DNA of 6,570 nt from Nitrospirales bacterium (GCA_021604265.1 BQIY01000131.1:1-6570), one strand, 5' to 3'. Shown: positions 1-6,570, counted from the stretch's first letter. Made by a program: numbers and translations. The notes: generated from the sequence alone by a model not told the origin.

Positions 1-453
1 CTTAAAATGCTTGAGTACGCCATTGACCAAAAGATCAAACAGATTGATGGCATCCTCCTTTTTCAGATGGTGGATGGCCAGCAGGTGCTTATAAGTCAGG
101 AAACTCTTGAGCTTGTTGCCATCACGGATACTGGTATCTTCAGCAACACGGGCATCATTCTTTACGGTATCGAGGCGATAAGCCTTTTTGTTGTTTTGCC
201 CCTGGCTATTTGGCTTAAAGACAACCTTGATCGCCGTTTTCCCCTGCTTCTTCTCTGAAACAAAGATGTTTTCCAGTTCATTCAGATCGATATCTTCAAT
301 GGATGACTGGAAAAAATCCTTGAGCGCGTAGTAAAACGAACTCTTGCCACTGCCATTTTCACCATAAACAAACAGATTCTTGCTGCCTACAGCAATTTTA
401 TGGGTACCGAGGAAGGCCTTGTAGTTGGTTATTTCAACGGTATGGATTTTCAC
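1..453 (-). CDS. AAA ATPase, RecF/SMC/OLD-like (5' part only; C-terminus beyond the left edge)
   Basis: Only the first 151 codons are visible, and the frame is open to the window edge. The start is a GTG at 453-451, preceded 6 nt upstream by AGGGG. An in-frame TAA at 474-472 and the lack of any other start codon fix this choice. Residues 2-16 (KIHTVEITNYKAFLG) form the first beta strand and turn typical of RecF/SMC/OLD ATPases. A textbook Walker A lies at residues 31-39 (GENGSGKSS), with the catalytic lysine at K37. Downstream are a basic stretch (about 84-105) and a helical segment (about 122-150) that resembles many defence-associated AAA proteins. Walker B, the signature motif and any nuclease domain are outside the window, so an OLD/GajA-, PtuA- or RloC-like protein cannot be told apart from a plain RecF-like ATPase. 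It follows the AlbA_2 gene on the same strand after a 149-bp gap. The N-terminal ATPase call is firm; the subfamily and role are open. Confidence -1.
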   Translation of the reverse strand, partial: MKIHTVEITNYKAFLGTHKIAVGSKNLFVYGENGSGKSSFYYALKDFFQSSIEDIDLNELENIFVSEKKQGKTAIKVVFKPNSQGQNNKKAYRLDTVKNDARVAEDTSIRDGNKLKSFLTYKHLLAIHHLKKEDAINLFDLLVNGVLKHFK

Positions 454-493
454 TTTTACCCCTGCACTTGGTTACCTGTATCCATGCACCTGA

Positions 494-521
494 TCAATTA
501 CCCATCAATTAAAATAGGCGC
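494..521 (-). repeat. Intergenic direct repeat, copy B
   Basis: This is the second copy (in transcription order) of an imperfect 28-29 bp direct repeat. It matches copy A (582-610) at 26 positions, with two mismatches and one single-base gap. The 16-bp core TCAATTACCCATCAAT (plus-strand reading, 494-509) is identical in both copies. Within the core, TCAAT occurs twice at 11-bp spacing, about one helical turn, as expected for side-by-side protein contacts. This copy ends 40 bp upstream of the GTG start of the AAA ATPase gene, where an operator would be plausible. No function is demonstrated; it could equally be a recombination scar. Confidence -1.
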
Positions 522-558
522 ATTAATATTGTTACTTTTCAATATCTTAAATACGACA

Positions 559-585
559 TCGTTATCAAACAGAGCCTTCTGTCAA
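559..585 (-). promoter_or_regulatory. Weak candidate promoter for the AAA ATPase gene
   Basis: On the minus strand a perfect sigma70-type -35 hexamer TTGACA lies at 585-580. The best -10 in reach is TAACGA at 564-559, with a short 15-bp spacer and poor agreement with TATAAT. The DNA from here to about 510 is AT-rich. The location, inside a 149-bp gap in an otherwise tightly packed operon, suits an internal promoter, but the -10 element is poor. This is a possibility only. Confidence -1.
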
Positions 586-610
586 TTACCCATCAATCAA
601 AATCAGGCCC
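582..610 (-). repeat. Intergenic direct repeat, copy A, overlapping the end of the AlbA_2 gene
   Basis: This is the first copy of the 28-29 bp direct repeat. It includes the TGA stop codon (605-603) of the AlbA_2 gene and continues into the intergenic region. Its core at 582-597 is identical to 494-509 of copy B. The cores lie 88 bp apart, and the roughly 60 bp between the copies show no obvious similarity to the sequence after copy B. The pair is therefore a duplicated short element and not two units of a longer tandem duplication. On the minus strand its last bases run into a perfect TTGACA hexamer (585-580). Confidence -1.
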
Positions 611-2069
611 AATAGGGCACGTATTTCATCAATTTCCGGGCTGCGGCGTCATCGAACGGCTTGATCATGTCTGCTTCGACTGCCTCACGTATATATCGAG
701 ATGCGGTCGCCTTGTTTTTCTCTTCAATACCGAATCGCTCACGCAGCGATGCGTTAGTCAAAAAATCACGCGTAACCCATTTCAGACAGGCATGGAGATA
801 ACAGGCCCGCACACGGTCGACTTTATCCATGTTCTTGAGTGGCTGGTGCGCGAAAAGCACCACGCGGGTAAAGTCTTGTGGCACTTCAAAGAGCGGTGCG
901 GGCAGTTGAAACAGCTCGATCTGAAAAATGACCTTATCGATGCCGCTACCGCGCTCCTCACAAATTCTGAAACGTCGCATCAGGGAGGCCAGGGCTTCGT
1001 TACGTGATTTTGGTGGCGTATCAACAAAGCGTTGAGTATCAACCAATGGTTCACCGGGGTTGGTAATCTCTATCCGGTCATCAAATATTTCCACCATCGG
1101 CCCTGTGCCTGTAATAAAGAAATCCTGATGGATCAGTGCGTTTGCCACCAGCTCGCGGACTGCCAGCTCAGGAAACATCGGTACTGTCTTGCGAAGGGCC
1201 TGCCCAATCACTTCATTGGTGGGCACCAATGCCATAATGAAACTGATCAAGCCCTCGAAACCACTCGCATATCCCTTGTTGCCAACCTGCTCACGAAGAG
1301 ACTCCACTCGACCCCTACCTTTGTACTGAACGACCCGCATGGCCTTGCGGCTCAACGTTGAAAATTCGTCCAGCTTCTTGGCAAATAATGCTGCGCCCAG
1401 ATTGGTAATATCCCAGTTGCCTGACTCGCAGGCCTGCAGGATCCCGTCAACCTTCAATGCATCCAGAATGCTGGCCCGACCATCCGGCAAAGGCAGTTCC
1501 AGAAGATCAAAATAAGCCGGGTAATCGAGCAGCCTGAGCACCTCATCACTGGAAACATCTTCGGCAGCAATACCTCGCTCAAAGGGGATTTGATCGAACA
1601 CTCGCCACAGTTCTCGCTCTTTTTCGTGGAAATCTTTGAGTCTTTTCTTATACGAGCCAATCCGGATAAATTCGGATCCTTTAAACTGTACCGGATGACG
1701 AAATGCAGCGCCGATCTCCAGCAGAACCACCGGTTGAGCATCAACCGTCAACTCAAAAAACCGGAAGTTAATTTTTGGCGACAACAGCCGCAAGAGCCAA
1801 TTCTCCAGCTCCTCACCGCCTACCTTTGTGCTGCTGGGTTCAAAAGTTGTTCCCACAACCTCGTGAGTTTTGTCATCAATCCCCCAGATCAAATAGGCAT
1901 TGACCTTTCCTAACAGCGCGGCGGCATTCGCCAACGCAGAAATATATTCGCCAACCTCATCTGGATCGGCATTATTGCGTTTGAACTCGACCCACTCGGT
2001 TTCAGCAGGCAACTTGCAAAGCTCGTTTACAATGCTGATCAGATAATCTGTTGGCCGATCAACCGTCAT
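603..2069 (-). CDS. Schlafen/AlbA_2-domain ATP-binding protein with GHKL-like fold
   Basis: This is a complete 488-residue protein. The ATG overlaps the stop codon of the methyltransferase gene (ATGA), which suggests translational coupling, and a GGGAGG site lies 10 nt upstream (2085-2080). Residues about 18-75 match the AlbA_2/Schlafen domain: E23-TEWV-E28-F-K30, then YISALANAA (42-50) and the glycine/aspartate strand WGIDD (62-66). Residues about 300-380 match the GHKL-like ATP-binding domain of this family. It has an N-box RELVANALIHQD (305-316, key N310), then IEITNPG (333-339), and a glycine loop EERGSGI (371-377). The last roughly 75 residues look like a winged-helix tail, with helices around a TNASLRERFG segment. 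Proteins of this build are usually annotated as transcriptional regulators or ATP-binding proteins, and they often sit beside type I or BREX-like methyltransferase genes. The role here could be regulation or, given the acidic residues, RNA cleavage. The domain call is strong; the function is inferred. Confidence -1.
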   Translation of the reverse strand: MTVDRPTDYLISIVNELCKLPAETEWVEFKRNNADPDEVGEYISALANAAALLGKVNAYLIWGIDDKTHEVVGTTFEPSSTKVGGEELENWLLRLLSPKINFRFFELTVDAQPVVLLEIGAAFRHPVQFKGSEFIRIGSYKKRLKDFHEKERELWRVFDQIPFERGIAAEDVSSDEVLRLLDYPAYFDLLELPLPDGRASILDALKVDGILQACESGNWDITNLGAALFAKKLDEFSTLSRKAMRVVQYKGRGRVESLREQVGNKGYASGFEGLISFIMALVPTNEVIGQALRKTVPMFPELAVRELVANALIHQDFFITGTGPMVEIFDDRIEITNPGEPLVDTQRFVDTPPKSRNEALASLMRRFRICEERGSGIDKVIFQIELFQLPAPLFEVPQDFTRVVLFAHQPLKNMDKVDRVRACYLHACLKWVTRDFLTNASLRERFGIEEKNKATASRYIREAVEADMIKPFDDAAARKLMKYVPYWA

Positions 2070-5000
2070 TTTTTCAAGGCCTCCCGAATAGTGTGGACAA
2101 CTTCCACACTGTCCAGAGTCCCCAGATGATTGCGCACTGGATGGGCGGGATCATAAAGGCGGTCAAACTCGCGCTGAATAATGGCGAGCTTTTCCTTATC
2201 ACTCATAACCTCTGTGATAGCTAACAGATCGCCAAGATACGTGAGAACTTCCTTACCTGCCGCTCTTATCTCATCAGGCAAGTATAATTCGTATATTAGC
2301 CCACCCCCCAATTGATCAAAAAACGAACAATGCAGAGTAAAATTTTCTAGTGGTTTTAAGAACCTTATATACTTTGCAACCAGTACTAGGGCACCCTCGA
2401 ATTTTTTGAATTCATTTTTGATTGGAAACTTTTTAACATCAGATATTAATATCTTAGGAAAGGCGCCCTTAGTCGCTTTTGGCGAAAAGTTAAAATGATA
2501 AAAAGTCGCAATTTCGCTATTAAGAATTAGCTCTAATTCCAAAGCCCTGACCCTACCTGGGTCTGTTTTTACAATCAAAATCGATGGATCGTTATATAGC
2601 TCCTCGGTGGTAGATGCTGCAAATATACTCGGATTGGTAATCTCCCTTATAAGCACCCGCTCCCCATGGAAATATTTTGGATCTCGTGGATTAGCAATAC
2701 CATCACAATAGTCAATATAATGCCTTCCGTTCCAGCCTGCTTTGTAGCGAGTAATATCCTCACCCTTTAGCCATTTTTTTAATCCCGGTTTATATTTATC
2801 AAAATGGTATGCACGGCTTTCAATAACTTCTTTCGATTGGCCTCGATATTTATCATAGGCAATGAGGCCCTGCGATATATCTGGATTAAGTTCAGCCAAA
2901 GGTGTACTACAATCCCGTATGGTCGTAATCGCCTTTATGATGATTTTACTTAATCTAAACGCAAGCCCCCAGTTCTGATTAAATGCCATCAGATTCGCGA
3001 TCTGCATTGACTCCCTCTCCTGAGAAATCAAAGCCACGAAAGAATCTGGTTTCGCTGTGCTTCGATAATGCATCTTTCCATCTGGTTCATTCTTCCCAAA
3101 CGAAAAAACAATATTTCTAACTACGGCACTCTCAAAAAGCGGAAATTTTGTACAATCTAGTATCTCTAATATTTTCCATTCTTCCGTAATTTTCTTTCGA
3201 TAGTTCGCCGCATACACATTGAACAAAATAGAGTTCGGAATAATGTAAGAACATACCCCTTTCTCAGCAAGAAGGCCTCTAGCACGTTCTATAAAGAAGT
3301 AGTAAATTTCAAAATCTGGAACTTTCCCAAAAGTATTTACCATGCCGCTTCTTGATTCACCTTTTATAGAAACTCCATAAGGTGGATTGCCAATCACCAG
3401 ATCAAAGCCCCCATGCTGCTTGAATACCTCGGAAAAATTGAGTTTCCACAGAAAAAATGGCTTCTCCTTGCTCTGCTTGATCTGTTCCAGCTTTTTCAGG
3501 GAATCAAGCTGGTGTCTCTCTTTAAGCGTTGCCTCGATAAGGTCCCATTCCAGCTGGGTAATCTTCTGACGGATCTGTTGCTTTTTCTCAGCCGAGCTGG
3601 CGGAAAAGAAATCATTATGTAGATGCTCTAGCTGTGCGGCCTTCTTTTTGGCCTCGCTGCGGTTGTCAAATAACTCGAGGTGCAAGTCTTTGTCGTTAGG
3701 TTCTTGTAACGCTTTTATTGATTTATTGATTTTTCTTATCTGCTTTTCAAGCTCCAGCTTCTTGTCCGGTGTTAATTGACTATTGTTGTGCAAATCCATG
3801 AGCTCTGAGCCCAAACGACTTCGAAGCCCTTGTAGCTCCTGTATTTCCTCTGTCAGGTCATCCTCCTCGATGAACGCCTCATTAAAAAGCTTAACCCCCC
3901 AATACTCCTCAACCAGGCTATTGCCTTGCATGATCTTGTAATCCAGATTAGGCAGGGCCTCGATACTTCCGTAGTCCTCTTCATCCACAATCAACGATAG
4001 CCATAATCGTAGCCGGGCAATATCAATTGCCGAGGCATCAATATCCACGCCATAAATACTCTCGCCGATGGCATGACGTTTTAGATCATAGGGGCTTTGT
4101 TGGTTGCCGCTATGGGGGGCAAGGGCAAGACGGGTATTAACGATTTCGTGTAGCAACCCCACCGGAAATGCACCAGAGCCAATCGCTGGGTCGCAAACCT
4201 TGATGGTGGTCAAAACCTTATCAATCGTTTTGGCATGAGACCGCACGGATTCTGGCAGCTGGAACTTATAGGTATCCGTCTCCTTACCCTTGCTCAGCAC
4301 ACGCTGATCATTCTCCAAAGCCAGATGGCCTTTTCGAATCAGGATGGACAGATCCTCTTTTGGCACACGAGTTTGGGTTTGGTTTTCTTCGGAAAACAAC
4401 CCATCAACACCCTCATCAGCCTCACTCGCACGATGATTAACGGCATTATCCAAATAATGAATCAGGCTTTCCTGGCACATATAATGAACAATTTCTCGGG
4501 GTGTATAAAAAGCCCCCTTGCTCTTGCGCTCGGTGACTTCGAGCATATTCTCGAAAACCTTGCCAAGCATCTCAGGGTCAACCGCCACCTCCTTATCCAG
4601 AGGCTCGTCTTCCTTGATGGTGAAGTTGTAGCGATCAAACACATCAAGAATGCCGGTGCCCTCATCACCAGCCCGGTTTTTTTTATCGTTATGGAACAGG
4701 TGATTGGGCAAATCCAGACTGTCTTTTTGCCAATCATAGTCGGCCTCAAACAAACCGCCATTGAGAAAAGGTACTCGACAGTCGAAGCGTTCGTAATAGC
4801 CGGAGTCCGACTGCTGCGCGCGTTCACAGGCAAGGGCTTCGTAAAACAGGTATTGCAGAAAATCGTGGTGGTAGTCGCCTCCCTCGCTGGATACCTGCTC
4901 GAATCGCTCACGCATAAAGCGCCTTGAGCCTTCACCCCATCGACCCTCCCTGTGCACGCCGAGCCATCCCTTCTTTTGCAGGAAATAGAGAAATACAATT

Positions 5001-5731
5001 TGCCCGATCAGTTTTTTGGCAAACCTGCTAACGGCCTGATCAGTCTCTTCCTCGTTCGCACACTTGAAATGCCTCTGTTGTTTAAGATGCTCAGCCAGCT
5101 TCTGGAACAGCGCCTTATATTGCTCGAAAAATTCATCGGTGACCTTTTCGATACTAAAGGCTGCCTCAATCTCCTCAATCCGAGGGTTGGCATAGTCCAT
5201 AACCAGAATAGGCAACAACTGTTTCGCAGCTGTATGGCTATTCTCATGCGTACCCACCAAATAGGAATAACGTCTGGCCGGCGTCAGCTCCTGCTTGAGT
5301 TTGACCTTGCCTTTATCATCCTGATAAGCCTCATGCTCAATCTTGACGAATGAAAATCGCCAGTCTTCACCGCCATCGTCTTTAGCATAAAAGGCGATCA
5401 ATGAAGCCTCTTTATCGAATTGTTTAAGACGATTAACTGCAAAATTTCGCAGGGCTGAACGCGCACGATCAAGCTTGGCCAGACTCTTGATTTCAACCGC
5501 AAGCAGGTCCAGCTCTCCGCCTTCCGGGTCTACATACTTCCCAAGACACCAGTATTGGTTGACGTGTTGTTTATAGGCATCGGGTATGTAATTACCGGTG
5601 TATTGTTTTCCACCGCGTGAGCCCTTTTCAATATCGTTTAGCAAGTTGCGCAAAAAATATTGGTACCGTTCCAAATCGAACGACTGGGTAAATATCTCGT
5701 TGATCAGTTGCTGAGCCTGCTGCTTATCCAT
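2066..5731 (-). CDS. Eco57I/PglX-like adenine-N6 DNA methyltransferase with specificity domain
   Basis: This 1221-residue protein should transfer a methyl group from S-adenosylmethionine to adenine N6 in a specific DNA site. The ATG at 5731 is the only sensible start: an in-frame TAA sits two codons upstream, and a GAGAG site lies 7 nt before it. Residues 1-210 form an alpha/beta region with a possible nuclease-like ELDLLAVEIK strand (73-82). Residues about 215-345 hold conserved family segments such as IGQIVFLYFLQKKGW and VPFLNGGLF. The methyltransferase core has KGAFYTP (405-411), motif I DPAIGSGAF (514-522), the acidic YGVDID strand (D563, D565) and the catalytic NPPYG (782-786). A charged coiled coil (about 622-757) lies before NPPY. 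A TaqI-type specificity region includes KKWLKGEDITRY (from 985). The length and layout resemble type IIG enzymes and BREX/DISARM methyltransferases. Whether it also cuts DNA is unknown. It lies 3 bp after the helicase-like gene and overlaps the next gene by 4 bp. GC falls sharply over the specificity part. Confidence -1.
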   Translation of the reverse strand: MDKQQAQQLINEIFTQSFDLERYQYFLRNLLNDIEKGSRGGKQYTGNYIPDAYKQHVNQYWCLGKYVDPEGGELDLLAVEIKSLAKLDRARSALRNFAVNRLKQFDKEASLIAFYAKDDGGEDWRFSFVKIEHEAYQDDKGKVKLKQELTPARRYSYLVGTHENSHTAAKQLLPILVMDYANPRIEEIEAAFSIEKVTDEFFEQYKALFQKLAEHLKQQRHFKCANEEETDQAVSRFAKKLIGQIVFLYFLQKKGWLGVHREGRWGEGSRRFMRERFEQVSSEGGDYHHDFLQYLFYEALACERAQQSDSGYYERFDCRVPFLNGGLFEADYDWQKDSLDLPNHLFHNDKKNRAGDEGTGILDVFDRYNFTIKEDEPLDKEVAVDPEMLGKVFENMLEVTERKSKGAFYTPREIVHYMCQESLIHYLDNAVNHRASEADEGVDGLFSEENQTQTRVPKEDLSILIRKGHLALENDQRVLSKGKETDTYKFQLPESVRSHAKTIDKVLTTIKVCDPAIGSGAFPVGLLHEIVNTRLALAPHSGNQQSPYDLKRHAIGESIYGVDIDASAIDIARLRLWLSLIVDEEDYGSIEALPNLDYKIMQGNSLVEEYWGVKLFNEAFIEEDDLTEEIQELQGLRSRLGSELMDLHNNSQLTPDKKLELEKQIRKINKSIKALQEPNDKDLHLELFDNRSEAKKKAAQLEHLHNDFFSASSAEKKQQIRQKITQLEWDLIEATLKERHQLDSLKKLEQIKQSKEKPFFLWKLNFSEVFKQHGGFDLVIGNPPYGVSIKGESRSGMVNTFGKVPDFEIYYFFIERARGLLAEKGVCSYIIPNSILFNVYAANYRKKITEEWKILEILDCTKFPLFESAVVRNIVFSFGKNEPDGKMHYRSTAKPDSFVALISQERESMQIANLMAFNQNWGLAFRLSKIIIKAITTIRDCSTPLAELNPDISQGLIAYDKYRGQSKEVIESRAYHFDKYKPGLKKWLKGEDITRYKAGWNGRHYIDYCDGIANPRDPKYFHGERVLIREITNPSIFAASTTEELYNDPSILIVKTDPGRVRALELELILNSEIATFYHFNFSPKATKGAFPKILISDVKKFPIKNEFKKFEGALVLVAKYIRFLKPLENFTLHCSFFDQLGGGLIYELYLPDEIRAAGKEVLTYLGDLLAITEVMSDKEKLAIIQREFDRLYDPAHPVRNHLGTLDSVEVVHTIREALKK
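2281..3420 (-). other. Low-GC block covering the methyltransferase specificity region
   Basis: Hand counting 16 of the 19 sixty-base lines in this block gives about 37.5% GC. The lowest is 2401-2460 at about 20%, and 3061-3180 is about 32-33%. Counted flanking lines are near 50%: about 49% for 2101-2280, 50% for 3481-3600 and 53% for 4141-4260. The block matches methyltransferase residues about 770-1150, that is, from just before the NPPY motif through the TaqI-type specificity region. The reading frame stays open throughout. The pattern suggests this part was exchanged by recombination with a relative of different base composition, as expected for a domain that sets DNA sequence specificity. 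Confidence -1.
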
Positions 5732-5734
5732 CGC

Positions 5735-6570
5735 TTAGCTCTCTTCCCCGGCAATTTGATAGGCGGAAAGAATGACTTCCCTGCCTATCTGGCCAGCCTT
5801 GTGTTGGCCGGCGGCCGCTCCATCCACAACTCGAATGTGTTTACGCAAGATTGTCGTCATTTCCAGCGGGTCCAGAGTTTTCTCAAACGCTTTTTTGATG
5901 GTCTGTGCTGTCTTCTTGGCCAACGTTCCCTGTGCAATCATGTGCTGAACCGCCTCGATAAACGCCTCATCAGTATCCGTGAACTTTGGACACAAACGAA
6001 AGTTTTTGTCCTTAAGGCGCTTCTCGATATAACCCAGGTTAGAACGGCCAGCAGTGCCCGATCCAGCAGGAGTCTCTTCCTGCACCGTATCCTGTTCAAA
6101 GCGTTGTTTGTTTGTTTCGAGCCAATGATAATAGTCAGTCGGAATAGGCTTTCTGGCCGTTTCTGGCGCACATGCCAGCGCACGCGCCGCATCAAAGAAT
6201 GTAATCTCCGAACTCTCCCCGCCCTGATTGAGATAGAATTTCTTCAACTTGCCTATACGAAAGAAAGTAACAAGCTGATTTTCCGTTAAGTTATCTACGC
6301 TACGACCAGAGCGTGCCTTCTTCGGCAATCGTTTGATCTTTTCAAATAGTGCAGGGTCTTCATCCCTGATCTTGCGCATCATTTCCAGATACATGAGTTC
6401 TGAGTCGCCCTCGTCCTCTTCTCCGGTATAGGCGTTTTTGCTATTCAGGGTATCAAACAGTTCCTGACTACCAATCTCTTCACCATCTGAAAGATATTTG
6501 GCATCCTCGCCGAGAATGTCATGGAACATCTGGATCTTATTGGTGATATTGGCTTCGAGGCCCAAATGCG
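5735..6570 (-). CDS. C-terminal part of probable SNF2-type helicase (5' end beyond the right edge)
   Basis: The visible 277 codons end at a TAA (5737-5735). The frame stays open to the window edge: the codon before the apparent TTG start at 6565 is CAT (His), so that TTG is read as an internal leucine. No helicase motifs fall inside the window. The call rests on resemblance, from memory, to the tail of SNF2/PLD-type helicases in modification and defence loci. The matching segments are ANITNKIQMFHDILGEDAKYL (start of the visible part) followed by SDGEE, an acidic stretch (GEEDEGDSEL), a KIRDEDPALFEKIKRLPKKA-type helix (visible residues about 66-85) and a predicted-helical C-terminus. Such proteins translocate on DNA beside a methyltransferase in DISARM-, BREX- and type ISP-like systems. 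The next gene starts 3 bp downstream in the same frame, which implies co-transcription. The helicase identity is probable; any N-terminal PLD nuclease domain is a guess. Confidence -1.
   Translation of the reverse strand, partial: HLGLEANITNKIQMFHDILGEDAKYLSDGEEIGSQELFDTLNSKNAYTGEEDEGDSELMYLEMMRKIRDEDPALFEKIKRLPKKARSGRSVDNLTENQLVTFFRIGKLKKFYLNQGGESSEITFFDAARALACAPETARKPIPTDYYHWLETNKQRFEQDTVQEETPAGSGTAGRSNLGYIEKRLKDKNFRLCPKFTDTDEAFIEAVQHMIAQGTLAKKTAQTIKKAFEKTLDPLEMTTILRKHIRVVDGAAAGQHKAGQIGREVILSAYQIAGEES

Noticed and set aside
454..602. A CRISPR array or small RNA in the intergenic gap
   Set aside because: There are only two repeat copies with a 60-bp spacer, and no strong hairpin or terminator is visible.
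2304..2309. Six-base C run, with another at 3895-3900
   Set aside because: Six-base homopolymers are too short to suggest slipped-strand phase variation.
4677..4684. A8 tract (coding strand) in the methyltransferase at about residues 350-352, and an A7 tract at 2774-2780
   Set aside because: Both fit slippery heptamers, but a -1 shift hits a stop within a few codons, and tracts of seven or eight A are too short to argue for phase variation without population data.
4235..4927. 230-codon open frame on the plus strand
   Set aside because: It lies wholly opposite the well-supported methyltransferase core, and its translation shows no recognisable motif. It is a shadow of the real gene.
5806..5820. 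GC-rich palindromic stretch containing GCGGCCGC
   Set aside because: It encodes an alanine/glycine-rich turn in the helicase-like protein and is not placed as a terminator or operator; probably chance.
5660..6289. 209-codon open frame on the plus strand
   Set aside because: It is antisense to the helicase-like tail and the methyltransferase start, with no domain features of its own. It is treated as a shadow.
6563..6565. TTG as the start codon of the helicase-like gene
   Set aside because: The frame is open upstream to the window edge, no ribosome binding site can be seen in the five bases available, and the family tail normally follows a large helicase domain, so the gene is taken as truncated by the window.

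Overview
The window looks like part of a bacterial anti-phage or DNA-modification island, with every convincing gene on the minus strand. Hand counts give about 50% GC over most of the coding sequence, with tight gene packing and GGAG-type ribosome binding sites. This fits a proteobacterium, perhaps a gammaproteobacterium, but nothing here fixes the taxon.

Layout in the direction of transcription (high to low coordinates): (1) 6570-5735, the C-terminal part of a large protein resembling the tail of SNF2-type helicases from modification/defence loci. Its helicase motifs lie outside the window. (2) 5731-2066, a complete 1221-residue Eco57I/PglX-like adenine-N6 DNA methyltransferase with motif I, the NPPY motif, a long charged coiled-coil insertion and a TaqI-type specificity region. 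(3) 2069-603, a complete 488-residue protein with an N-terminal Schlafen/AlbA_2 domain, a GHKL-like ATP-binding domain and a C-terminal DNA-binding-like tail. (4) 453-1, the first 151 codons of a RecF/SMC/OLD-like AAA ATPase with a clear Walker A motif; it runs off the left edge.

Genes 1-2 are 3 bp apart, and genes 2-3 overlap by 4 bp (ATGA), so genes 1-3 are almost certainly one operon. Gene 4 follows after 149 bp of AT-rich DNA holding two copies of a 28-29 bp direct repeat and a possible weak promoter. It may therefore be expressed partly on its own.

Working model (inference): the methyltransferase marks host DNA at a site chosen by its specificity region. The helicase acts with it as a translocase or surveillance motor, in the manner of DISARM, BREX or type ISP modules. 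The AlbA_2/GHKL protein and the AAA ATPase would be regulators or effectors. The core proteins of DISARM (DrmA, DrmB) and BREX (BrxC, PglZ) are not visible here, though they could lie outside. The most notable points are the four-gene combination, a sharp GC drop covering exactly the specificity part of the methyltransferase, a Schlafen-like acidic triad in the AlbA_2 protein, and the repeated intergenic element.
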